This document shows positions 10,735 to 21,839 of a stretch of 31,875 bases of DNA, in pieces (the first letter of the stretch is position 1; the number at the start of each line of letters is the position of its first letter). A program made the position numbers and the translations under genes. The notes beneath the pieces are model-generated. The model made no database searches and was not told the origin of the DNA. It was given only the letters and a program-made list of their open reading frames with translations. The stretch lies in the NCBI GenBank assembly GCA_943704415.1, contig CALSCO010000384.1, positions 1 through 31,875 on the forward strand, written 5' to 3'. This DNA is from Parvularia atlantis. Its lineage: Eukaryota > Opisthokonta > Rotosphaerida.

Positions 10735-10990
10735 TCGGTGTGGGTGCGCTCTGTGCGTCCCGCTGCTGATCAAACTGCAATGATCCTGGCTACGCGTGGC
10801 CGTGCGCCCCGTTGCTCGGAGCGGGCAAGCAGACCGAGCGCACAGCTCTTGTGTCTCCGTCCGTGCGTGTGCCGTCTGTGTTCCGCGTCGTGCTGCGGGA
10901 GCTGCTCACGGCACAGCCAGACGCAACGCGACGCGCGTCTGTACGCCTCACATTGCCCATATTCACCCGGGTAGAGCGCGACCGTCACCG
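10735..10990. promoter_or_regulatory. Divergent promoter region, PH-FYVE-CH / MOT1
   Basis: These 256 bases lie between two divergent start codons and must hold both promoters. The stretch is somewhat less GC-rich than the genes. It has several TGTGT-type and CTCACG-type words, but no element I can name with confidence. Confidence 0.45.
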
Positions 10991-13900
10991 ATGCCGCGCG
11001 CGCCGAGCGAGACGCGCCTCGATCGGCTGCTGCTGCTGCTCGACACGGGCTCGACGGCGGCCGTGCGGCGTGCGGCGGCGCAGCAACTGGGCGAGATGCA
11101 GCGCGCGCACCCGCACGAGCTGTACCTGCTGCTGGGCCGGGTGCGTGCTCGTGCGCCCGATTGGCCAATTCACGCTGACGGCGTGCGGCGCCAAGGTGCA
11201 CGAGCATCTGCGCAGCCGCAGCTGGGACACGCGCACGGCCGCGGGCGCTGCCGTCGCCGCGATCGCGGCTGCCGTGCCGCCGTGGGACCCGGGCGCAGCG
11301 ACGGCGGCCGCGGCGGGCGCGGACGAGGGCGGTGCGCGATCGACGGCGGCGCCGAGCGGCGGCTCACGTGCGTCGTCGGTCAGAGCGCATCATGCTACGC
11401 TTCGAGCACTTTGACCTCGCGCGCGTGCTGTCGAACGGCCTGCCGCTGCTGAGCTCGGCCGGCGACGAGTTTGACGTCGATCTGAGCGGCATGGACCCGC
11501 GCGAGCGCCTCGCTGCGCAGCGCCGCATGCTGCAGGAGCGCCTGGGGCAAAAGGTGCGTTGCCAGTGCGCGTCGCTACACCTCTGACTGGATGGCGGCAG
11601 GACCTGTTTGGCGACACCGTCCTGACCGACTTTGTCAAGGACGAGGATCTGTCGGCTGGAACGCCCGCGCCCGCCGCGCCGGCCAAGCGCAGACGCACCG
11701 ATGACGGCGCGGGCGAGGCGCAGACCGTCGAGGAGCTGCTGCACTCGGGCAACCTGTCGGCTCGCGAACGTGCCGCGCTCAAGAGCCGCGCGCGCCTGAG
11801 CAGCAAGCAGCGCCAGCTCGAGCATAAGCCGTGCGCAAGCTATGCTTTGCAATCAGTGCTCACGCGTGCGCACGCACCGACAGCTCGCGCGCGATACAAG
11901 CGGCGCACGCGCGCACGGCCGAGCTTTCGACGGCTGGACGCGTTGTCGAGGGCGGCGGGGGCGCCGCGGGTGACGCCGTTATGGTGCGCTCGCGCAATGA
12001 GCCGTCCCATGGCTACTGAGCGGCTGGCAGATAGAGAGCGCGCGGCCGACGGCGGTGGACATGCTCGAGACGTCGGGCGAGTGGCCGATGCAGGTCTTCT
12101 GCGACGAGCTGCTGCAGGACCTGCTGAAGTGCATGCGCTCGCGCTAACACTACCTGCAGCTCACGACTTGCGCTCAGCCCGCGCTGGGAAATCCGCCACG
12201 GCGCCGGCGTGGGCCTGCGCGAGGTGATCAAGGAGCACGGCGCGATGGCCGGCATGCGCGCCGGGCTGGATGCGGCCGCCAACGCCGAACGCCACCGGCA
12301 GTGGCTGGATGACATCGCCATTCGTCTCGTGTGTGTCCTGGCACTTGACCGCTTCAACGACTTTGTGTCGGACCAGGTGCGTGTGCCCGTCTTCTTGCCA
12401 CGGCACGATTTTGACGTACACAGGTCGTCGCGCCTGTGCGCGAGACGTGTGCGCAGGCGCTCGGCGCCGTGGTCAAGTACATGGCCGCCGCGCAGCTTGG
12501 TCTCGTCACGAGCGCGCTGCTGCAGCTCGCTGACAACGCGCTGTGGGAGGTGCGGCACGGGGCCTTTCTCGGCCTCAAGTACGCGATGGCCGTGCGGCAA
12601 GACCTTGCGCCGACGGTGCTGCCGGTGGCGCTGCCGCTCGTGCTCGGCAGGTGCGTGTGCGTTGGCGCTGTGTGCTGGCCGTCGCTGATGCGCGTGGCAG
12701 CCTCGCGGACGCGGATGACGATGTGCGCGCGGTCGCGGCCAACACGCTCGCGCCCGTGACGTCGTTCCTTGGCGGCCGTGCGTTGCCCATATCGCAGCGG
12801 GTGCACGGCCTCACGCACGGCGCACAGTGCCACGGCAGCAGGTCGAGCAGCTGCTGCGCGTGCTTGCGGACGTGCTCCTGCACCTGGACGACCTGACCGC
12901 GTCAACGTCGTCAGTTTTCGAGCTGCTCGGTGCGCCCGCGGTGCCGTTCTGTGCACACATGGCTCACACGGCACCGCACAGGCCTGCTGCTTGCGCTGCC
13001 GCAGATCCGCGACTGGCTCGGCCAGACGACGTCGGTGACGCGGCACACGCTCGCAACCCTGCCGCAGCGGCTGTGGCCGTTCCTGCGCCACCCCATCACG
13101 GCCGTGCGCCGTGGCGTCGTCGACATGCTGCACGGGCTGCTGGGCACCGCAACGGTGCTGCCGTGGCCGCGCGAGGTGCGCAGACCGCGCTTGATGCTGC
13201 GCCAAGCGCGCGCCAACCCGCTGGCTGGCAGGCTGTGGCGACGCTGCTGCGTCTGCTGCTGCAGAACGTGCTGCTGGAGGAAAACGACGCGATTGGCGTG
13301 CGCTCGCTGGCGCTGTGGTGCGCGCACGCGCTTGTTTGTCCTGCGCCCATGCTCACTTTGTAACCAGGAACGCGCTGGTGTCGCATACCGGGATAGGCGC
13401 ACACGCCGTGGCCTGCGTGCTGCACGCCCCCGTCTGGCTGGAGCTGGTGCGCTACGGCGGACGCCTGGACATGACGCTGCTCACACGTGCGCGTTCGCAG
13501 GCCCTTCAGCCGATCGGTGAGCGGTACAACGAGTCGCTGTTCTTCGCGGCTCCGTCTGCCGCTGCGGACACCGCAACGGCGCACAGCCAAGGGTCCACGG
13601 CACAGCGGGCGCGCTCGGCTGAGGGCGGCACCAGCACGAGCGACATACGACGGGCCGCCGACGTCACGCTCATGGGTACGCTTCAGCAAAGGCACTGCCG
13701 CTAAAAGCCGGCTGCTGACAAGGTCGCAGGCTACCAGGCGATCCTGCGCAACCGCGTGCATGCTCTGCAGGCCGTCGCGTCGTTTGTCGCAGCGCAGCCG
13801 GGCGCGTTTGCCGCGACCAGTGCTGTCATCTTGCACGCACTCGACTCGCCCTGGGCTGTGCAGCGGCAACTGGCCTGCGTGCTGCTGGAGGAGCTGGTGC

Positions 13901-16900
13901 GCCTGGCGGCGGACTGCGAGAACGCGCGCTGATGGCTCGCGCAGGGTGACGCCGGCGTGGCCGTTGCAGGCCTGGACGCGCTGCGGCAGCACATTCACAC
14001 GCTCTTGGAGCAGCAGGCAGACGCCGCGCAGTACCGCGAGAGCGCCGGTGCAAACGACGACCAAGTGCAGCGGTGGCAGATCACGGTCGCTGGTGCCGCC
14101 GCAGCCGCCTTTGTCGCGACGGGCGCGCTGCCGGACAAGGTCACGGCACTCGTGCGTGCGCTGATGGACCAGGTCAAGCAGGACGACATTGAGCTGTCGC
14201 AGTTGCGCGCTGCCCGGGCGCTCGTACGTGTGCTGCGGCTGTGCGAGGGCCGCGACAAGTCGCCAGCGCCGCGCATCATCCGCAACGCGTGCGGGGCCTA
14301 CGTCGCGCTGCCCTTGCATGCGGCCGTCGCGGCGCAAATGGAAGGGTGCCTGACGCTGCTCCTGCAGGTGTGCTGCCTGCTGTGTGGCGCCTCGGTGGCT
14401 CTGACACGTTGACGGCATTACAGGCGGACGGCGTGCCAGCGGGCGGGAGCGCGAGCTCGGCAACTGACTACCGTGGCGCCCGCCTCGTGCTGGCCGAGCT
14501 CGCCACGGCGTACGGCGATCAGCTGTTTGCGAAGCAGGGCTCGCTCCTCGCGCGTGCGTACCCTCAGTCAACGCCACCGCATGGCGATCGCTCACGCTGT
14601 CGCCTGCAGTGATCATGGACCCGCTCGGCGACGTCGGCGCGGCCGATGTCCCCGCTATCCTCATGTCGCTGCAGATCGCCGCTGCGCTGCTGCCGGCCCT
14701 GCACGAGCGTCTGCGACGCGAGGTTCGCCCACAGCGATGTGCGAAACCGCGCTAACTGCGACGGCGACGCGCAGATGCTGCAGGCGCTGCGGCTGTGCAC
14801 CGGCGTGCTTTCTCTGCCGTCACCAGCATGCCGCTATGCCGCAGCGAGAGCCGTCGCGGTGCGGCGCTCTACGCACCGTAAAGTGCTGCGTACGGCTGAC
14901 CCGCGAGTGCAGGCGTTTTGCGAGCACGCGCCCGGCGACGCGTTCGAGCTTGTCACGACCGACGTGCTGCCGATGCTCGACAACGCGGCCAACGTGCTCG
15001 CGCGACGCGGCGCGGCAGAGGCGCTGCATCGTGCGCTGCCGGCTGGCTGCGCGCGGGCGCTCGCTGGACGCTGACCGCGTGGGAGCGGCAGACATCGCCG
15101 CAACGCTGCCGCCGATGGTCGTGCTGCCGTTTCTGTCGTTTGTGGTCATCCCGGCCATGAACCGCCTGAGCGACCAGGACGACGACGTGCGCGCGCTGTG
15201 CACGTCGGCTTTTGCCGAGCTCGTCAAGATCCTGCCGCTTGAGCCGGGTGCCGTGGACCCGCCTGGCATGAGCGAGCGACTGCGTCAGCGCCGCCACGAG
15301 CTGCGCGGCTTTCTCCGCCAGCTGCAGAACCCTGGTGCGTACAATGTGCCTGCCTGCGCGTGCGCGCAGCTGCTGACGCACATGGGCAGCGAACGCCGAG
15401 CCGTTCGAGCTGCCGATCAGGATCGAGGCGCAGTTGCGGTCATACCAGCGCGACGGCGTGAGCTGGCTCAACTTTCTGCGCAAGTACCACCTCAACGGCA
15501 TCCTCTGCGACGGTGTGACCTGTGCGCGCGCGCGCTGAATAGACGTGCCGGTGACACCGAGCAGATATGGGCCTCGGCAAGACGCTGCAGACGGTTTGCA
15601 TCCTGGCGGCCGCACACCACGAGTACCGGTGCGGCTGGCGAGCGCGTCGACGCTGTTGCTGATTGTCGCAACATAGGGCGACTGGACACGAGCTGCTGCC
15701 CTCGCTCGTCGTGTGCCCGCCGACGGTCGCAGCACACTGGGTCGGGGTGCGTGTGGGACTCGCACAGCCGCAACACACGGCTCACGCTGCTGTCTGTGAC
15801 GCCGCAGGAGATTGAGCGCTTCGCTGGTGCACACCTGACGCCGCTGCTGTACCTGGGCCCGGTCTCGGAGCGCCACGCCCAGCTGGCGAGGCTGCAGCGC
15901 GATGCGGACGTCGTAGTGGTGACGTCGTACGAGGTGCTGCGCAACGACGCGGAGCGGCTGCTCGGCGGGCGCACGTTCCTGTACTGCGTGCTGGACGAGG
16001 GCCACATCATCAAGAATAGCAAGTCGAAGATGTCGATGGTGCGTGCGCGCGGCGGTGGCGCCTTGCGCTAAACGAGCTCCGCAGGCCGTCAAGACCGTGC
16101 GCGCCGAGCATCGGCTCATGCTGTCCGGCACGCCGATCCAGAACAACGTGCTGGAGGTGTGCGCGGGCGTGAGCGCTTGCGTCTTTGCGCGCTGCTGACG
16201 CGCCCAACAGCTCTGGTCGCTCTTTGACTTCCTCATGCCGAGCTTCCTCGGCACGGCGCGGCAGTTCCATGAGCGCTACGGGCGGCCGATTATGGCGGCG
16301 CGCGAGGCCAAGGCGTCGAGCCGCGAGCAGGAGCAGGGCGCGCTTGCAATGGAGAGCCTGCACCGGCAGGTGCTGCCGTTTGTGCTGCGCCGGCTCAAGG
16401 AGGACGTGCTGGCGGACCTGCCGCCAAAGATCATCCAGGACGTGTACTGCGACATGAGCGCGCTGCAGGTGCCGTCTCGTGTTCTCTCCTGCGGCTGCGC
16501 TCAATGCGAGAGCAGCGCTGGCTGTACGAGGACTTTGGCAAGCGGCAGCTCGCGCAGATCAAGCACGAGGTCGACACGGTCGACGCGCCGGTGCGAGTGT
16601 TCTCGCGCGCTGTCACACGCTCGGTCGCTGATCAACGGAGCGCGCGCCAGGAGGAGCGCAAGCCCGTGCACGTCTTCCAGGCGCTGCAGTACCTGCGCAA
16701 AGTGGCCAACCACCCGCTGCTCGTCCTCACGCCGCAGCACCCGGACGTGCGTGCCAGCTTGAGCCTGCCCAGTTGCTTACTGACGGGCGCTACGCTACGA
16801 AACAGTACCAGCGGCTCCTGCGCGACGATTCGACTTGGTTGAGCCTCGTTATGTCGTCGCTCGAGAACGCGTCAGCAGCAACGGCGCCGCCGCTGCTGCA

Positions 16901-18015
16901 TGAGCGCGAGCGGTTGCTGCACTCGCTGCACGTGGCGCCCAAGCTGCTCGCGCTGCGGTACGCTGCCACGCGCGCAGTACCGCTTCTGCTCATTTGCGGC
17001 GCAGGCAACTGATGGTCGACTGCGGCATCGGCGTGTCTGAGACGAAAGGTGCGCGCGCTCGATTTGCGCGCCTGTGAGTGACAGCCTGCGCACAACGCAG
17101 ATCCGTTCGAGGGCAGCAGCAACCACCGTGCCCTCGTGTTCTGCCAGCTCAAGGCCATGGCCGACCTGGTCGAGTTGGACCTGCTCAAGGTGCGCAAGCG
17201 CGTCGTTTGCAGCAGCGAGTGCCTGACCATCAGTGCAGCCGCTTGGCGCGCGCGTCTCGTATTTGCGGCTCGACGGCACGGTGCCTGTCGGCCAGCGCCA
17301 GGCCATCGTGGACCTGTTCAACCGCGACCCGACGATCGACATTGTGCGCCGCACAGCCTCTGCGTCGCCAGATGCGCTGACGCTTTTGCGTGCCCACAGC
17401 TCCTGCTCACCACGGCCGTCGGCGGACTGGGCCTCAACCTGACCGGCGCAGACACCGTCGTCTTCATGGAGCACGACTGGAACCCGCAGAAGGACCTGCA
17501 GGTGCGCGCGCCTGCTTGCTGATGCGGTGCGCTCACAGGGCCGATGCAGGCCATGGACCGCGCGCACCGCATCGGGCAGCGTCGCGTCGTCAACGTGTAC
17601 CGGCTGATCGCGCGCGGCACGCTCGAGGAGAAGATCATGAGGTGCGCGCGAGCGTGCGCTCAGCTGCCTTGACTGCCGTGTGACACACGAGCGCAGCCTC
17701 CAGCAGTTCAAGCTGAGCGTGGCCAACGCCATCATCAACCGCGAGAACGCGTCGCTGCGGTCGATGAACACCGAGCAGCTGGTGGACCTGTTTGCGATCA
17801 GCGCACCGGCACCAGCGCGCGTTGCCGCGCCCGCCGCGGGGGATGCGGACGCCGCGCAGGCAACGGGCGAAGTGCCGCAGCGGCGCAAGACGGGCGGCAT
17901 GGGCGCCGTGCTCGCCGGGCTCGACAGCCTGTGGGACGAGGCCGCGTACCAGGAGGAGTACAACCTCGACACCTTCATCCGCTCGATGGGCACCGCGGGC
18001 TCCAGCATGCTGTAG
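10991..18015 (+). CDS. MOT1: MOT1/BTAF1, TBP-associated Swi2/Snf2 ATPase
   Basis: ATPase that strips TATA-binding protein from DNA. The start is fixed by the BTAF1-like N-terminus ([52 protein letters not shown]). The HEAT-repeat region follows, with conserved landmarks [69 protein letters not shown] and LDDLTAST. The helicase core near 15,480-17,640 has Walker [13 protein letters not shown], the DEGH box ([16 protein letters not shown]), [50 protein letters not shown] and [18 protein letters not shown]. The C-terminus [11 protein letters not shown] matches the family. Some 20 short introns interrupt it, one splitting the Walker A region between the two Asp of CDDMGLGKT. DEGH rather than DEAH is normal for MOT1. 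Length, near 1,850 residues, fits. It is single-copy housekeeping and the largest gene here. Confidence 0.95.
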
Positions 18016-18033
18016 ATTGTGTAAAGAAGGACT

Positions 18034-18205
18034 GCACAAGGGCATGCACTCGGCGCGGCACATGCGTGCTGCACGGGAATCGTGGAAAAAAAAAAGGAGG
18101 AAGAACGCACAAGGGCACGCACTCAGGGCAGCCGGCGCGGCACAAGCATGCAGCAAAATCTGAGGGAAAAAAAAAAAGTAAGAACGCACAAGGGCATGCA
18201 CTCAC
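18034..18205. repeat. Imperfect 73-79 bp tandem repeat between MOT1 and ABCF
   Basis: Three units begin at 18034, 18107 and 18186, each opening with a sequence close to GCACAAGGGCATGCACTC. The first two continue with a GGCGCGGCACA element, a GC-poorer stretch and a run of 10-11 A. The third is cut short and contains the ABCF stop codon (18202-18204). The array fills most of the 186-bp gap between the two convergent genes, so it is 3' UTR for one or both. The A runs read as T runs for the ABCF transcript. Confidence 0.85.
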
Positions 18206-21200
18206 AGCGTCTCGGCCTCCTTCATCTCCTCGACCAGCTTGGCCGCGTAGTCGTGGAAGTCGCCGTCAAACTTGCTCACGGTCTTGTCCAGGCCGCATTC
18301 CCAGATCTCGTTGCAGACCTGCGCGGCGTCGCGGCTGAGCAACGCGCGCCGCCAGCATGCTGTGCTCCTGCGTGCCTTAGAGATTAGGCTGACGTTGTGC
18401 GTGACCACGACGACGCCGCCCTCGAACTCGTTCAGCGCCTCGACCAGGCCGTCGACGGTCTCAAGGTCGAGGTGGTTCGTCGGTTCCTGCGTTTGCGTGC
18501 GCGCGGCTCAGCGACGACACGCGGGCGCTTGCCCGCGCCGCCACGCACGTCGAGGAAGAGGATGTGAGCCTTGGTCAGCTGCAGCTCGACTAGCACCACG
18601 CGCGACTTTTGCCCGCCCGAGAGCGTGCGGATCGGGTGCTCGTGCACCGAGCCCGGCAGACCGATCGTCCCGAGCATCTTGCGCACGTCCTGAGCGGGAG
18701 TGTCAGACACGCTACTGCTGCGCGATATCGACGCGATAGGGCGCACGCACTTGGTACTTCTGGTCGTTGAACTTCTTCTGGATGTACTGCACGGGCGTGA
18801 GGTCAAGGTCGAGCTGGTCCACCGAGTGCTGCGAGTACACGCCTGCACGCGCCCCTCGGTGAGCTTCGCACAGTAGCGGCGGCGGCAGCGCACCGATGCG
18901 CAGCTTGGCGTTGTGGTGCACCGTGCCCTTGAGCGGCTCCAGCTCCTTCGTGCACAGCTTGAGCAGCGTCGACTTGCCGGTGCCGTTCGGGCCGACGATG
19001 GCCTGCGCGCGAATGTAAGGCACGTGCGCATGGGCGGCGCACACCCACGCGCACGCACGATGCGGCTCTCCTGGTCGATGCCAAAGTCGACCTTCTCGAA
19101 GATGTTAGGCTTGCCCTCGTACCCAAACGTGACGTTCTGCACCTTGACGAGTACGGCGTTGAGCGGGCTGGCGGGGCTGAAGCGCAGCCTGTGCGCCGTG
19201 TGCGCTGTGAGCACCAAACCGGCTCGCAAGCGAAGCGGCGCACTTGACGACGTAGTCGTAGATCGGCTTGAGCAGCTCGGCCTGGCTCTGGCCGGCGATG
19301 TTCTCGTCGTCGTCGTCTGCCCCGATGTCAGCGCATGGGCACCGGCGATCACGCGGCCAGCACACGCACCCTTGCCCTTGCCCTTCTTCTCGGTCGCCAT
19401 GACCATGTCGCGCTGCTTCTTCTTGGTCTGAGAGTCACGCGACGACACCTTGCTCACGTCGAGCGTGACCTTGCCCGAGCGCTTGAGCGCCGCAAGCCGC
19501 TTCTCCTGCTTCTCGTACGCTGCGCGCGTGCGCGCGTGCCGTCGGCGCCGCATGGCTCGGACGTCGTGCGGACGCACCCTCGTTGTGCTGCGCAATCTTG
19601 AGCTGCATCTGATCGAAGAACGCGTCGTACGCGCCCTTGTAGTGCACCAGCTTCTGCATCCAGACCTATGCCGCGTGCACGCACAGCATGAGCAACACAA
19701 GCGCTACGCAGACGCAGTCGGCGCACGCACGTGCAGAATGTCAGTGCAGACCGAGTTGAGAAAGTCGCGGTCGTGCGATACGACGACGAGCGTGTTCGGC
19801 CATGACTGCAGGTAGTTCTCGAGCCAGATGATCGCGTGCAAGTCGAGGTGGTTCGTCGGTTCCTGGGCCCGGCGCAAACGCGTGTCATGCGTGGCTGATT
19901 GCACCGACAGTGTCGCTCACGTACGTCCAGCAGCAGCAGGCGCGGCTTGCGGAACAGCGCACGCGCGAGGGAGATGCGCATGCGCCAGCCGCCCGAGAAG
20001 GCGCGCGTCGGCATCTGCTTCATATCCTCGGTGAACTGCAGACCGCTCAGGATGGCCGACGCTCTAGCGCAGCCGGCGGTTCAGCGCGGCCACATCTCCT
20101 CAGCGGCACACGCGCACCTCGCCGTGGCCGACTCTGCGCCGATGTCGTGTAGCTTCTCGTAGATTTTGCGCAGACGCTCGCCGTGCTCGTCGTCCTTGGC
20201 GTCGATCGTCAGCAGGCGCTGCTCCTCCTCCAAAAGCTGCTTGCGAATGTCGTCCGACTCGATCACGACCTGCAGCGCCGAGCGATCGTCTGCGCGCGCC
20301 CCCCACTGTCAGCAACCTAGTTCACCCTGCAGCAGCGGCAGCAGTGCGCACCCGCTGTGACCTCCTGCTCCACCAGCAGGATGTCGATGTGCCGCGGGAT
20401 CTTGAAGTCGCCGTCGCGCGAGGCGAGGTTGTGCAGGAGCGTGCTCTTGCCCGTGCCGTTCCACCCTGTTCGCAGGCGCGGACGCTCAGACCAGAGCGAC
20501 ACCAGCCGGCACGGCACTGCACCGACAAGACCGTAGCGGTGCCCGTACGCGAGCGTGAGGGACGCGTCCTTGAAGAGCGTCTTGCCGCCCATGAACACGG
20601 TGAACTTGTGCACCTTGATGTCGTTGCCCTGCAGCGCGGCCGGGACGGCTAAGCACGCAACCGCGGTGAGTGGACAAAAAAAAACGCGCGCGCGCGCAAG
20701 AGCTCGCACGCACCGCCCTCCTCGTCCTCGGCGAGAATGGCGTCGACGGTCTTGGTCGCGACCTTGGCCATCTGGTCGACCTGCTTGTCTGCGTCGGCCG
20801 CCTGCTGCCGCTTGCGCTCCTTGCGGGCCTTGCGCTCTGGCAGCGGCCAGTGAGTCCCGGCGTCGCTGTGCACAAGCACGCACCTGCTTTCCCGGCCGAG
20901 ATGTCGCTGGCCTTTGCCGCAAAGTCGACCATGTCGTCCGCGCGTCCAACCGCGGTCAGGTTGCCAAATGCGTCAACCATCTGGCCCATCTTGTCCTTGT
21001 GACGCGCACGCTGGATCTCAAGCTGCCGCGCCGCGTCAGACGAGCACGTCTGGCATGTCTCGCACACGCACGATCGCGTCGGCGTCGTCGGGCTCCACGC
21101 CGGCGTCGTGCGCGGCTGACGCTGTCTGGCCCTCTCCGTCCTCGTTGTCGTCGTCTTCGTGGTTGTCATCGTCATCGTCTGCGCCGTTCCTGGCCGCCAC

Positions 21201-21780
21201 CTGTGGCACAGGCTGCGCGGCCGGCTGAGACGCTGCCTCGTCCTCCTTCTGCTCGTCCGCTTCCTCGTCATCATCGTCGTTATCACGCCGCCGCCGGTTT
21301 TTCTTGCCCTTCTTGCCCAAGGCCTTCGAAGGCTTGGGCTGCGGCACCTCAATCTCTTCGGACTCGGCAGCGGGCGCGGCAGGCGACGGCGTCTGGTCTG
21401 CGCCGTCGTCCTCGTCGTCGTCGTTGTGCCGCCGGTCCTTCTTGCCGCCTTTCTTGGCCTGTTGCTGCTGCTGTTGCTGCAGCTGCTGCTAATGGAGGGC
21501 GGTTCAGCGCATAGCACACACGCGGCGCGCGTGCACGACGCAACCTTGGCCGCTGCCTTGGCGCTGCCGCGTGGTGATGGCGTGTCAGCCTGGCGTCTCT
21601 CGCGCACGTGCGCGCGCACCTGCTGTCGCTCTTCGGCAGCGGCGCCGCCACTGGCTCCTCGCCTTCGTCCGAGCTGTCGTCACCGCGCCGCCCGCGCCCC
21701 TTCTTCTTGCCCGGCGCGCCCGCCGGTGGTGCCGCGCTTGTCGTTGGCGACGCCTGCTGCCCACGTGGCCTCGCCGGCAT
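18202..21780 (-). CDS. ABCF1/GCN20-type ABC ATPase (translation factor)
   Basis: Soluble tandem ABC ATPase with no membrane segments, of the ABCF class that acts on ribosomes. The N-terminus ([11 protein letters not shown]) opens a long charged region with a Gln run, Lys-rich and Asp/Glu-rich blocks and [12 protein letters not shown]. This resembles the eIF2-binding tail of ABCF1. First ABC domain: [14 protein letters not shown], Walker [14 protein letters not shown] (preceded by a small intron), LVEQEV, signature [16 protein letters not shown], Walker B LLLLD then [18 protein letters not shown]. Second: [34 protein letters not shown], signature [19 protein letters not shown] then EPTNHLDL. 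It ends with [19 protein letters not shown]. Introns include 18487-18548 and 19863-19924, at the same codon of both domains, and a 19-nt exon at 21545-21563. It starts 59 bp from the divergent membrane-protein gene. Confidence 0.94.
21545..21563 (-). other. 19-nt microexon of the ABCF gene
   Basis: Joining the first coding exon (ends ...DS plus AG) straight to the Gln-rich exon breaks the frame. Inserting these 19 bases restores it and adds SAKAAAK. Both flanking introns have a GT start, a CTGAC- or CTGAAC-like branch motif and an AG end. Confidence 0.65.
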
Positions 21781-21839
21781 GTTGTCCGAGCTCGAAAGTC
21801 GAACTGCGCTAGCGCCCGCCCGCGGCGCTAAGATCAACG
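21781..21839. promoter_or_regulatory. 59-bp divergent intergenic region
   Basis: Only 59 bases separate the ABCF start codon and the membrane-protein start codon, which point away from each other. Core promoters and transcription starts for both genes must be squeezed in here or lie inside the opposite gene's first exon. Confidence 0.4.

Noticed and set aside
11490-15480. MOT1 as a pseudogene because of many in-frame stops
   Set aside because: All stops fall within short GT-AG introns; the exons rebuild the conserved HEAT and ATPase regions without gaps.
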